From assembly GCF_041080625.1 (NCBI RefSeq), contig NZ_CP163518.1, positions 10,223,501 through 10,287,500 on the forward strand: 64,000 nucleotides of DNA. The letters are read 5' to 3'. The DNA is from Streptomyces sp. CG1. Its GTDB lineage: Bacteria; Actinomycetota; Actinomycetes; Streptomycetales; Streptomycetaceae. The notes under the pieces are model-generated. The model saw only the letters and a program-made list of their open reading frames with translations. It searched no databases and was not told the DNA's origin. Each line of letters opens with the position of its first letter. The stretch's first letter is position 1. Positions 1-8,066 of this stretch are shown here, in pieces. A program made the translations under genes and the position numbers.

Positions 1-71
1 AGCTGATGCTGCCGCCGTCGAGCGACAGCAACCGTCGGGTGCTCGCGGTGCTCGCCTACCTCAACGCCTGA
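1..71 (+). CDS. C-terminal tail of an unidentified protein (partial)
   Basis: The reading frame that starts at base 3 runs without interruption to TGA at 69-71 and encodes about 22 residues ending RVLAVLAYLNA. It points the same way as the thioesterase gene that follows and ends just before that gene's putative promoter. Too little is present to assign a family. Its value is as a sign that coding sequence, probably more of the polyketide cluster, continues to the left of the window. Confidence 0.4.
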   Translation, partial: LMLPPSSDSNRRVLAVLAYLNA

Positions 72-83
72 ACCACGCCCTGC

Positions 84-130
84 CGTTGGGGCGGATAGGG
101 GTGGCCGGCCGACTTCGCGCGGGTGAGACT
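84..130 (+). promoter_or_regulatory. Putative cluster promoter D (10-bp-spaced GGGG repeats)
   Basis: Two heptamers, GTTGGGG at 85-91 and ATAGGGG at 95-101, sit exactly 10 bp apart. A -10-like TGAGACT at 124-130 lies at the same distance as in the sites at 9266 and 17728. It precedes the thioesterase gene by about 60 bp. This is the most diverged of four matching sites in the window. Binding by the cluster's LAL regulator is an inference from the shared layout. Confidence 0.5.
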
Positions 131-188
131 GCTGGGGCACACCCGCGGCCTGCGCCGCGGCCACCGCCAGGAAGGAAACGCCGGTCCC

Positions 189-944
189 ATGACCACGCTC
201 GCCGAGCACGACCGCCTCTGGATACGCCGCTACCATCCCCGTCCGGACGCGGCGGCCAGACTGGTGTGCCTGCCGCACGCGGGCGGCTCGGCGACCTTCT
301 ACCACCCGGTCTCGGCGGGCCTGCCGGCTTCCGTGGACGTGCTCGCCGTGCAGTACCCGGGACGCCAGGACCGGCGCAACGAGCCGTGCGCCGACAGCAT
401 CCAGGAACTGGCCGACCACGTCACCTCCGTCCTGCTGCCGTGGACGGACCTCCCGCTGCTCTTCTTCGGTCACAGCATGGGCGCGACCCTCGGCTTCGAG
501 GTCGCCCGCCGGCTGGAGCGCGACCACGGCGTCGTCCTGCACGCGCTGTTCGCCTCCGCCCGCCGGGCCCCCTCCTGCCCGCGCGACGAGTCCGTGCATC
601 TGCGCGACGACGACGGACTCGTCGCGGAGATGCGGAAGCTGAGCGGCACCGACTCGGCGATCCTCGACGACGAGGAACTGATCCGTATGGCCCTGCCCGC
701 GATCCGCGCCGACTACCGGGCCGCCGAGACCTACGCCTACGAGCCGGGCCCGAACCTGCGCTGCCCGATCGTCGGCCTGGTCGGCGACGACGACCCGAAG
801 GTCACCGTGGACGAGGCACGCGCCTGGTCCCGCCACACGGACGCGTCGTTCGACTTCCATGTGTTCCAGGGCGGCCACTTCTATCTGACGTCCCACCAGA
901 GGGAAGTCCTCGACCTGCTGGCGAAGGAGGCGGTCCGGCCATGA
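189..944 (+). CDS. Type II thioesterase (editing hydrolase of the PKS)
   Basis: This 251-residue alpha/beta hydrolase has the layout of stand-alone thioesterases that clear stalled or misprimed acyl groups from PKS carrier domains. The nucleophile elbow GHSMGA places Ser96, and GGHFYL near the C-terminus places the catalytic His at residue 230. ATG at 189 is chosen because AGGAAGGA lies upstream and family homology begins within 20 residues; the longer frame upstream is not coding. The stop overlaps the ATG of the next gene (ATGA), so the two are probably translationally coupled. It probably serves the macrolactam PKS encoded further right. Confidence 0.85.
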   Translation: MTTLAEHDRLWIRRYHPRPDAAARLVCLPHAGGSATFYHPVSAGLPASVDVLAVQYPGRQDRRNEPCADSIQELADHVTSVLLPWTDLPLLFFGHSMGATLGFEVARRLERDHGVVLHALFASARRAPSCPRDESVHLRDDDGLVAEMRKLSGTDSAILDDEELIRMALPAIRADYRAAETYAYEPGPNLRCPIVGLVGDDDPKVTVDEARAWSRHTDASFDFHVFQGGHFYLTSHQREVLDLLAKEAVRP

Positions 945-1816
945 CCTCCGTCCTCATCACCGGGTGCAGCAGCGGCATCGGCCTGGAGACGGCGCTCGCG
1001 TTCGCGCGCCGCGGAGACCGGGTGCACGCCTGCCTGCGCAACCCCGTCACCGCGGAGGAACTCCTGCGGCGCGCCCAAGCCGAGAACCTCACCCTCGACG
1101 TCCCACAGCTGGACGTCACCGACGACACCTCGGTCACCGCCGCCGTCGCCGCGGTGCAGGACCGGCACGGACCGATCGACGTCCTCGTCAACAACGCCGG
1201 CATCGACCGCACCGGCCCCGTCGAGACCATGCCGCTCGACCAGGCGCGGACCCTGATGGAGACCAACTTCTGGGGCGCGCTGCGCATGTCCCGCGCCGTG
1301 CTGCCCGGGATGCGCGCCCGGGGCAGCGGTGTCATCGTCAACGTCTCCTCCCTCGCGGGCCGTACCTTCGCCGTCCCGCACGGCGGCTTCTACGCGGCGA
1401 GCAAGGCCGCCCTGGGCGCGCTCAGCGAGGCCCTCCACGCAGAGGTCCAGCCCTTCGGTATCCGTGTCGTGTGCCTCGAACCGGGCAGCTTCGCCTCCGC
1501 CATCCAGCGCAGGTCCGCCGCCGGCACGGCCGGACAGGCGCCCGCGACCGGCCCGTACGACGCCGACCACGCCTGGCTCTCACGGTTCCTCGAGCACGTG
1601 GCGGAAGGCGCGGCCGACTGCGCGCAGGCGGCCGAGGCGATCGTCGCAGCCGTCGACGACCCGGACACCCCCTTGCACACGACGGTCGGCAAGGACGCGG
1701 AGGCAGCCCTGCGGTTCCTCGCGGGCGTCTCCTACGAGCAGTGGCTGCCCTCCTTCCTCGACCAGGCCCAGTCCCTCGCCGGCACCCGCCCCGCCCCACC
1801 GGCCGCCGACCACTGA
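941..1816 (+). CDS. Short-chain dehydrogenase/reductase
   Basis: This 291-residue classical SDR has the N-terminal dinucleotide-binding motif TGCSSGIG, the NNAG motif, and the catalytic pair Ser in NVSS and Tyr-Lys in YAASK. It overlaps the thioesterase stop by four bases, so both belong to one transcription unit behind the putative promoter at 84-130. The SDR fold does not reveal the substrate. In this context a tailoring redox step on the polyketide, or supply of a precursor, is plausible, but this is inference. No further gene follows in the same direction; the region downstream is degenerate. Confidence 0.8.
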   Translation: MTSVLITGCSSGIGLETALAFARRGDRVHACLRNPVTAEELLRRAQAENLTLDVPQLDVTDDTSVTAAVAAVQDRHGPIDVLVNNAGIDRTGPVETMPLDQARTLMETNFWGALRMSRAVLPGMRARGSGVIVNVSSLAGRTFAVPHGGFYAASKAALGALSEALHAEVQPFGIRVVCLEPGSFASAIQRRSAAGTAGQAPATGPYDADHAWLSRFLEHVAEGAADCAQAAEAIVAAVDDPDTPLHTTVGKDAEAALRFLAGVSYEQWLPSFLDQAQSLAGTRPAPPAADH

Positions 1817-2214
1817 ACACAGTGCCGTGGCCGGAATCCAGTGGCTGAACGCGGCATGGCGCTCGGCGAACTCGGCGGCATCTGCGGCTTGTTCCACGAC
1901 GACAGCGGGGGCGTGCTCGCGGACCGCGCCGGTCAGGCACGCGCGCAGCACGCGGCGTTCTCGATGCCCAGGGTGCCGCCCGCGGAGATGTGCGGGGAAC
2001 CTCCGCCCGCTTTCTCGATGTACCCGGTCCCGGCCGACGGCGTCGGCGAGCAGGCTGTTCAGCCCGGCCGCGGCACGAGCAGGAACCGGTGGTCGCTCGC
2101 CGCGAAACCCCTGGAGCGGATGGGGCGTCCCTCGGCGCCGAAGAAAGGGGCGTCGAGCTCACCGCCCATGCCGCGGGTCGCCGCGCCGATGCCGATCTCC
2201 CCTTACCGCCACCG

Positions 2215-2503
2215 CACCCGGCGTCTGCCTGCATGTGCTCGGCAAGGCCGTCACCACCGTGGACGAACTGCGCCGGGGCGGCGTCGACCTGCAGATCTCC
2301 GACGAGGCCCCGGACCACGCCGACACGCACAGGACAGTCGCCGACCACGATCTGATCACGGTCGCCCGGAGCTGCTGGGCACGACCCTGCTCTCCGCGGG
2401 CCTGCGCACCTGCCCCCTGCCGGAGCCCGTCCAGCCCATTCCGGTCGTTCTGGCCTGGCACGGGCCCCGGGATCGACCGGCCGTCCCCGGACCCGGCCTA
2501 GGC
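2215..2503 (+). pseudogene. LysR-family regulator relic (effector-domain fragments)
   Basis: Two neighbouring frames together read like the end of a LysR effector-binding domain. The first contains TTVDELRRGGVDLQISDEAP and then TVADHDLITVAR. The second continues with LRTCPLP and IPVVLAWHGPRD, which resembles the usual C-terminal stretch before the end of LysR proteins. There is no helix-turn-helix part and no single open frame, so this is a decayed fragment. The stretch 1817-2214 contains scraps of possible minus-strand coding sequence that I could not assign. Confidence 0.45.
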
Positions 2504-3721
2504 GGCACTCGGACCGGCAAGGGCCTCCTCCCACGGAGTGCGGGCCGCCACGAAGGCGCGCCATGCGCGCAGGGTCTTCGGCGGCACTCCCGCGGCGAGC
2601 ACGCCGGCGATCCGGTCGCCGGTGCGGTAGGCGACGAGCAGCCGCCGCCGGGCCGGATCGCTGTCGAGGACGAGCGCCTCGTCATGGCCGCGCAGATAGC
2701 CATGGGCCTGGATCTTGCTGTCGTACTGGTCCGACCAGAAGTACGGCACCGGCGCGAACGGCCGCCGTTCCTCTGGTCGGACGACATGCCGGGCGACGGC
2801 CATGGCCTGTTCGGCGGCGTTGGTGCGATGCTCGACACGCATCGCCGTGCCGAACAGCGGGTTGTACCAGCGGGCCACGTCACCGACGCCGTACACGCCG
2901 GGCGCGGCGCCGCAGAACTCGTCGCACACCAGCCCGTCCTGGACGGTCAGGCCGCTGTCCGCGAGCCACTCGGTGTTGGGTACGCAGCCGATGGCCACGA
3001 GCACATCGTCGGCCGGTACGACGCTCATGCCGGCGGCATCGGCCAGCTGTACGCCGGTCACCCCGCCCGCGTTGCTCCGGATCCCGGTGACCGTGGCACC
3101 TGTGCGCACCTCGACGCCGTGCACCTCGTGGAGGCGGGCCAGGAACAGCCCGGCGAACTCCCCGACGGCCTGGGCCAGCGGTACCGGAGCCGACTCCACC
3201 AGCGTCACCCCGACACCGAGACCGCGGGCCACGGCGGCCACCTCCGTGCCGAGGAACCCGGCGCCGACGACCACCAGCCGCCGCCCGGGGCGCAGCCGCG
3301 CCCGCAGCGCCAGCGCGTCCCGCAGCGTGCGCAGTGTGTGCACCCCGGCGATGCCGGCGGCGCCGGGCAGCCGCCGGGCACGGGCGCCGGTCGCGACGAC
3401 CAGGGTGTCGTACTCGACCTTCGCGCCGTCGGCCAGCAGGACCGACCGTGCACCGGGATCCAGCCCGTTCGCCGGCACCCCAAGAGACAACTCCAGCTGC
3501 AAGGAGTCCAGTTCGGCGCCCGAGCGCAGTGCGAGCCGGTCCGGTTCCCACTGCCCGGACAGCAGGTGCTTGGACAGTGGCGGGCGGTCGTACGGCGGCT
3601 CCGTCTCGTCACCGACGAGCGTGATCGCACCCTCGTGTCCGGCCCGGCGCAGCGCCTCGGCGACGGAAAGGCCGCCGGCCGATGCTCCGACGATGACCAC
3701 TCGGTTCACGACTCGGTTCAC
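2498..3721 (-). CDS. FAD-dependent ferredoxin reductase (P450 redox partner)
   Basis: This 407-residue flavoprotein belongs to the putidaredoxin/rhodocoxin reductase family, which passes electrons from NAD(P)H to the ferredoxin of a P450. An FAD-binding motif VVIVGASAGG starts the protein, a second Rossmann motif VVVGAGFLGTE binds NAD(P)H, and a reductase C-terminal domain follows. GTG at 3721 is chosen because GAAGG lies six bases upstream; GTG at 3709 is an alternative created by a 12-bp duplication. It is the last gene of the leftward P450 operon, starting 13 bases after the mutase remnant, and probably reduces the ferredoxin at 4578-4769. Confidence 0.85.
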   Translation of the reverse strand: MNRVVNRVVIVGASAGGLSVAEALRRAGHEGAITLVGDETEPPYDRPPLSKHLLSGQWEPDRLALRSGAELDSLQLELSLGVPANGLDPGARSVLLADGAKVEYDTLVVATGARARRLPGAAGIAGVHTLRTLRDALALRARLRPGRRLVVVGAGFLGTEVAAVARGLGVGVTLVESAPVPLAQAVGEFAGLFLARLHEVHGVEVRTGATVTGIRSNAGGVTGVQLADAAGMSVVPADDVLVAIGCVPNTEWLADSGLTVQDGLVCDEFCGAAPGVYGVGDVARWYNPLFGTAMRVEHRTNAAEQAMAVARHVVRPEERRPFAPVPYFWSDQYDSKIQAHGYLRGHDEALVLDSDPARRRLLVAYRTGDRIAGVLAAGVPPKTLRAWRAFVAARTPWEEALAGPSAA

Positions 3722-3734
3722 GACTCGGCCTTCA

Positions 3735-4571
3735 TCAGGGTTCCTCCCCGTAGGTACCCCACGTCTCGCGCAGTGCGTCGCAGATCTCGCCGACCGTCGC
3801 ACCGGCGGCGAGAGCGTCCTTCATGGGATACAGGACGTTGTCCGGTCCTGCCGCCGCCTTCTGCAGGTCGGTGATGTGGATGTGCACCCGCTCCTGGTCG
3901 CGCCAGGCACGGAGTTTGGCGAGGCGTTCGGCCTGCCGGGCCTCGATCTCCCGCTGCTGGAAGCCGTGTTCGGCGGTGGCGACCGCGCCGTCTCCGAGTT
4001 CGGCGCTCTCCTGTGCCCGGCAGGCACCCGCCTCCGCCATGAGGCGACCCGAAAGCGACATGGTGTTCCACCGGGGCATCTCGGCCTTGCCGTACGTGAA
4101 GACGTCGGCGGTCAGGCGTAGCGAGAGGCTGGGCGGGAAGACGGACGTCCCCCGCGTGACGCACGCGCCGGGCACATCGTTCTGGACGGTGCCCGTGAGC
4201 CGGTCGGCCGGGATTCCGCGCTCCTCCGCCACCAGCTGGTACAGCAGCAGGAGGAGCGCGGCCGGCGCGTCGACCGTCATCGATGTGGCGACCTCGTCCA
4301 GCGGGATGCCGGCGAACAGCACCCGCATGTCGTCGAGGGAGTCGACGGCCACACCGGCCCTGCCGACCTGACCCCGCGCCAGGGGCGCGTCGGAGTCGAG
4401 GCCCAGCCGGGTGGGCAGGTCGAAGGCGACGGACAGACCGGTGGCGCCGTGGGCGATCAGCCGGCGGTAGCGGGCGTTGGCCTCCTTCGCCGTGCCGCGG
4501 CCGGCGTACCGGCACACGGGCCGGGAACGCCGGCCGGAGGACGTCGCGGGGGAGAGCAGCCGGTCCGGCAC
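3735..4571 (-). pseudogene. Internally deleted acyl-CoA (methylmalonyl/isobutyryl-CoA) mutase large subunit
   Basis: The open frame gives 278 residues, while mutase large subunits of this family usually have about 520-560. Residues 20-175 match the start of the TIM barrel: RYAGRGTAKEANARY, GLSVAFDLPTRLGLDSD, VSMT-like SMTVDAP and GTVQNDVPG. The chain then jumps, via GFQQREIEARQAERLAKLRA, straight to the family C-terminus, ending TVGEICDALRETWGTYGEEP. The middle of the barrel is missing and so are N-terminal residues, yet the frame is open throughout. It sits six bases after the ferredoxin gene and is probably co-transcribed. Catalysis is very unlikely; whether the protein has another role is unknown. 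Confidence 0.7.
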
Positions 4572-4577
4572 GGCTCT

Positions 4578-4769
4578 TCAGCCGTCGACGCGGATGGAGC
4601 GGGAGGGGCACAGGTCTGCGGCCTGCAGGACCCCCGCGCGCAGGTCGTCGGCCGGCTCCTCCCGCAGGACGACCACGAGACCGTCGTCGTCCTGGTCGAA
4701 CACCTCCGGGCTGAGCATGGCGCACTGGCCGGAACCCACACACCGGTCGCGTTCCGTGGTCACACGCAT
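4578..4769 (-). CDS. [3Fe-4S] ferredoxin (P450 redox partner)
   Basis: This 63-residue protein has the CxxxxxC...CP pattern of single-cluster actinomycete ferredoxins: RCVGSGQC near the N-terminus and DLCPSRSI near the C-terminus, giving three cluster cysteines (10, 16, 54). It lies 25 bases downstream of the first P450 gene, so it probably carries electrons from the reductase at 2498-3721 to one or both adjacent P450s. ATG at 4769 has CGGAG seven bases upstream. Confidence 0.9.
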   Translation of the reverse strand: MRVTTERDRCVGSGQCAMLSPEVFDQDDDGLVVVLREEPADDLRAGVLQAADLCPSRSIRVDG

Positions 4770-4794
4770 GAGGGGACTCCGATCGGGTCGGCCG

Positions 4795-6030
4795 TCACCA
4801 GGTGACGGGAAGCTCGTAAACGCCGTAGACCATGGCGTCGTCCTTGAAGCGCAGCTCGTCCGGGTCGGCCGCGAGCCGCAGGCCGGGGATGCGGCGCAGC
4901 AGCGTGCCGTAGACCGCCTCCAGCTCCACCCGGGCCAGGTTGGCGCCGATGCACTGGTGGATGCCGTAGCCGAAGGCGAGGTGGCTGCGTGCCTCCTTGC
5001 GGTGGATGTCGACGGTGCCCGGGTCCGGGAAGACGGACTCGTCGTGGTTGGCGGCGTTGTTCAGCGCGAGGATGCCCTCACCGGCGCGGATGGTGACGTC
5101 GCCGACCTCGATGTCCGCCAGCGCGACCCGCGCCGTGCCGGAGTCGGAGATGGAGAAGACGCGCAGCAGTTCCTCGATGGCGTTGGGGAGAAGCCCGGGG
5201 TCCGCCTGCAACTCGGCCAGCTGCTCTGGGTGTTGCAGCAGGGCCAGCACACCGAGGGCGATCATGTTGGCGGTCGTCTCGTGGCCGCCGACCAGCATCA
5301 GCCGCGCCATCGTCACGACGTCGACGTGGTCGGCGACCTGCTCGGTGCGGTTCTTCTCCAGGAAGCGGCTGATGAGGTCGTCGCCCGGCTCGTTCTCCTT
5401 GAGGGTGACGAGCTTGTCGAGGTAGGCGTCCAGGGCCTGCACCGCGGCCCCGTACTCCGCCGGGCTCAGATCGTGGTTCATCATCGCGGCCGACCACTCC
5501 TCGAACTGGGCGTGGTCCTCGTACGGCACGCCGAGCAGTTCGCAGATCACCAGCGAGGGAAGCGGCAGCGCCAGCGCGGTGACCAGGTCGACCGGGCCGC
5601 CCGCGGCCAGCATCGCGTCGATGCGCTCGTCGACGATCTCCTGGATGCGCGGCCGCATCTCCTTCACCCGCCGGGCCGTGAACTCCGGTATGAGCATGCG
5701 CCGTTGTGCGGTGTGCTCCGGCGGGTCCATGGACAGCAGCATCAGCCTGACCTGCGCCAGCATCTCCTCGGGGATGTGGAACTGGTGTGGATAGCCCGGC
5801 AGTTTCAGGTTGGAGCTCACCCGGCCGTCGCCCAGCACCTGCCGGACGTCCTCATGCCGGGTGACCAGCCAGGTCGGCTTCCCGTTCACCTTCAGCGCGG
5901 CGCGCGACACGGGGTTGTCCGCGCGCATCTCGGCGTACTCGCGCGGCTCGCTGAACGGACAGGTGCGCCGCATCGGGAACTGCGGAAGCGGCGACCCCGC
6001 CTCGGGCGCGGCGTCGGCGGACTGGGTCAT
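4795..6030 (-). CDS. Cytochrome P450, CYP105-like (tailoring oxidase, copy 1)
   Basis: This 411-residue soluble bacterial P450 has the I-helix motif GGHETTAN, the K-helix ExxR within IEELLR, and the heme-ligand motif FGYGIHQCIGANLARVE. The sequence style (SNLKLPGYPHQF, LLGVPYEDH) resembles the CYP105 family of Streptomyces. It is a close paralogue of the next P450, with near-identical phrasing along most of the chain and the same C-terminal ELPVTW, so the pair arose by tandem duplication. ATG at 6030 has GAAAGG five bases upstream. Post-PKS hydroxylation or epoxidation of the macrolactam is the likely role; the site cannot be read from sequence. Confidence 0.9.
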   Translation of the reverse strand: MTQSADAAPEAGSPLPQFPMRRTCPFSEPREYAEMRADNPVSRAALKVNGKPTWLVTRHEDVRQVLGDGRVSSNLKLPGYPHQFHIPEEMLAQVRLMLLSMDPPEHTAQRRMLIPEFTARRVKEMRPRIQEIVDERIDAMLAAGGPVDLVTALALPLPSLVICELLGVPYEDHAQFEEWSAAMMNHDLSPAEYGAAVQALDAYLDKLVTLKENEPGDDLISRFLEKNRTEQVADHVDVVTMARLMLVGGHETTANMIALGVLALLQHPEQLAELQADPGLLPNAIEELLRVFSISDSGTARVALADIEVGDVTIRAGEGILALNNAANHDESVFPDPGTVDIHRKEARSHLAFGYGIHQCIGANLARVELEAVYGTLLRRIPGLRLAADPDELRFKDDAMVYGVYELPVTW

Positions 6031-6075
6031 GGCTGCCTTTCGGTGACGGAACGGAGTTGGTGTGGGGGAGGTCCG

Positions 6076-7311
6076 TCACCAGGTGACGGGCAGCTCGTAC
6101 AGGCCGTAGACGATGGCGTCGTCCTTGAACCGCAGGTCCTCGACCGGAGCGGCCAGGCGCAGCGTCGGAATGCGCCGCAGCAGCGTCGTGTAGACGACGT
6201 CCAGCTCCATGCGCGCCAGGTTCTGGCCGATGCACTGGTGGACGCCGTAGCCGAACGCCAGATGGCTGCGGGCCTCGCGGCGCACATCGAGACGGTCGGG
6301 GTCCGGGAAGACCCGCTCGTCGTGGTTGGCGGCGTTGTTCAGCGGCAGGATGCCCTCGCCGGCGCGGATCGTCACCCCGCCCAGCTCGATGTCCTCCAGG
6401 GCGACCCGTGCGGTGCCCGCGTCGGAGATGGAGAAGAAGCGCAGCAGCTCCTCCACCGCCTTCGGCATCAGCTCCGGCTCCTCGCGAAGGGCGGCGAGCT
6501 GCTCGGGGTGCTCCAGCAGGGCCAGCACACCCAGCGCGATCATGTTGGCGGTCGTCTCGTGCCCGGTGACCAGCATCAGCTTGGACATGCTGACGATGTC
6601 GGAGTGCTCCACCGCGGGTGTCTGCCGGTTGAACTCGATCAGCCGGCTGATCATGTCGTCGCCCGGCTCGCTCTCCTTGGCGGTGACCAGCCCGTCCACG
6701 TACGCGTCCAGCTCGTAGTGCGCGCGGCCCCGGTCCTCGTCGCTGATGTCGTGGTTCATGATGGCCCACGCCCACTCCTCGAACCGGCCGTGGTCCTCGT
6801 AGGGGACGCCCAGCAGTTCGCAGATGACGAAGGACGGCACCGGCAGCGCCAGCGCGGTCACCAGGTCGACCGGGCCGTCCGCGCCCTTGGCGAGCATCTG
6901 GTCGATCTGCTGGTCCACGATCTGCTGCACCCGCTCGCGCAGCTCACGCATCCGCCGGACGCTGAACTCGGGTGCCAGCATGCGGCGTTGGACCGTGTGG
7001 TCCGGAGGGTCCATGGAGAGGAAGGTCAGCGGCACCGACTGCAGCGTCTCCTCCGGCACCGGCACCTGCAGGGGATACCCGGGCAGCTTCAGGTTCGCAC
7101 TGACCCGCTCGTCGCCCAGCAGCTTCTTGTACAGCTCGTGCCGGGTGATCAGCCAGGTGTGCTTGCCGTTGACCTTCAGCTGCGCCCGGGAGACCGGCTC
7201 GCTCTCGCGCATCTCGGCGTAGGCGGCCGGCGGGCTGAAGGGACAGGCCCGCCGCATCGGGAACTCCGGCAGCGCGGCCTCGTCGGCCGGTTCGGCAGGT
7301 GCAGTCATCAT
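6076..7311 (-). CDS. Cytochrome P450, CYP105-like (tailoring oxidase, copy 2)
   Basis: This 411-residue P450 has GHETTAN, IEELLR-type VEELLR and the heme motif FGYGVHQCIGQNLARME. It heads the leftward operon and is the upstream member of the tandem pair; 45 bases separate it from copy 1. The protein could start at ATG 7311 or the adjacent ATG 7308, with AGAGG just upstream; the better spacing favours 7308. The first 30 residues differ most between the copies, as expected for paralogues that keep fold and redox partner but change substrate. The putative promoter at 7399-7446 lies about 90 bases upstream. Confidence 0.9.
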   Translation of the reverse strand: MMTAPAEPADEAALPEFPMRRACPFSPPAAYAEMRESEPVSRAQLKVNGKHTWLITRHELYKKLLGDERVSANLKLPGYPLQVPVPEETLQSVPLTFLSMDPPDHTVQRRMLAPEFSVRRMRELRERVQQIVDQQIDQMLAKGADGPVDLVTALALPVPSFVICELLGVPYEDHGRFEEWAWAIMNHDISDEDRGRAHYELDAYVDGLVTAKESEPGDDMISRLIEFNRQTPAVEHSDIVSMSKLMLVTGHETTANMIALGVLALLEHPEQLAALREEPELMPKAVEELLRFFSISDAGTARVALEDIELGGVTIRAGEGILPLNNAANHDERVFPDPDRLDVRREARSHLAFGYGVHQCIGQNLARMELDVVYTTLLRRIPTLRLAAPVEDLRFKDDAIVYGLYELPVTW

Positions 7312-7398
7312 GTCCTCTTCGCACGGGAGGGAACGGGACGCCGGTGTCGGAACGGGTCCGGGCTCGGCGCCGATGCGGCGCTCTCGGCCGTCCCTCGC

Positions 7399-7446
7399 AC
7401 GCTAGGCAGCCACGGCCAGGGCCCCCAACCCCTAGGCGCCCCTAGG
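7399..7446 (-). promoter_or_regulatory. Putative cluster promoter A (CTAGGGG direct repeats)
   Basis: Read on the minus strand, CTAGGGG occurs twice exactly 10 bp apart (7445-7439 and 7435-7429). TAGCGT follows at 7404-7399 as a -10-like element. The arrangement matches the sites at 84, 9266 and 17728 and lies about 90 bases before the P450 operon. This is the only one of the four with two perfect copies of the heptamer. Confidence 0.6.
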
Positions 7447-7466
7447 ACCTGTCCGCAGCGTGCGGG

Positions 7467-8066
7467 TCACCACCGCACGGTCAGCCGCCTCGGTGAGCGG
7501 AAGCCGCGGCCGGTCACGCCGTCGGTGTCCAGGACGTGGCCTCGGCCGCCTCGCGACGAGCGCGTCGAGGAGTTCCCGCGCCTCCAGCGCGGCGAGATGC
7601 CGGCCCGGGCAGATACGCGGACCGGTACCCATGGCCAGGTGCGGCTGCGCCTGCCGGTGGAGGTCGAACCGGTAGGCACGCTCCCAACCGTCGCTCGCCC
7701 CGTCGGCCGACGCCAGGTTCACGCAGACCAGGTCACCGCGGCACAACCGCTCACCGCACAGCCCGGCGTCCGCGGCGCACCGGCGCAGGACCCAGGTCAG
7801 CGGGCACTCCCTCCGCCGGCACTCCTGGATGACGGCCAAGGCCCGGGACCCGTCCAGGCACACTGTGTCCCGCCGTACCCGTCGGCCCCGGTGAACACCC
7901 GCTCCGGCGTGGACCGGTGGACGTCACCCTGCGTGCGGATCGCCGGTCTGCGCTCCCTGGTCGTCGGCGTCGAAGGCGCGGACCCGCGCGTACGCCTCGG
8001 CGATGTCCTCCTCGACGCCGCCGGGGCCAACGGTGAGGACGGGCGGTACGGCCGTCATGACGCGGA
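7467..8066 (-). pseudogene. Cytochrome P450 relic with internal deletion and frameshift
   Basis: A start-like MTAVPPVLTVGPGGVEED leads into a short frame that stops. After a gap, another frame gives a P450 C-terminus: AVIQECRRRECPLTWVLRR (K-helix region), CRGDLVCVNLASADGA and the heme motif MGTGPRICPGRHLAALEAR. The last residues, DTDGVTGRGFRSPRRLTVRW, appear only after a further frame change near 7550. The I-helix and most of the body are absent. It is therefore a dead third P450 lying between the working pair and the starter genes, overlapping the control region of the P450 operon. Confidence 0.6.

Noticed and set aside
86..1816. A 576-residue frame running through the thioesterase region into the SDR
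   Set aside because: Only the part from 941 shows SDR features. The upstream part is a shifted reading of the thioesterase gene.
1841..1930. A plus-strand phrase GGICGLFHDDSGGVLAD resembling the start of glutamine amidotransferases
   Set aside because: The resemblance is short, lacks the N-terminal cysteine context and is not followed by any family motif, so it is probably chance.
4797..4809. GTCACCAGGTGAC palindrome at the ends of both tandem P450 genes (also near 6078)
   Set aside because: It is produced by the shared C-terminal codons Val-Thr-Trp-stop and so follows from gene duplication, not from a regulatory site.
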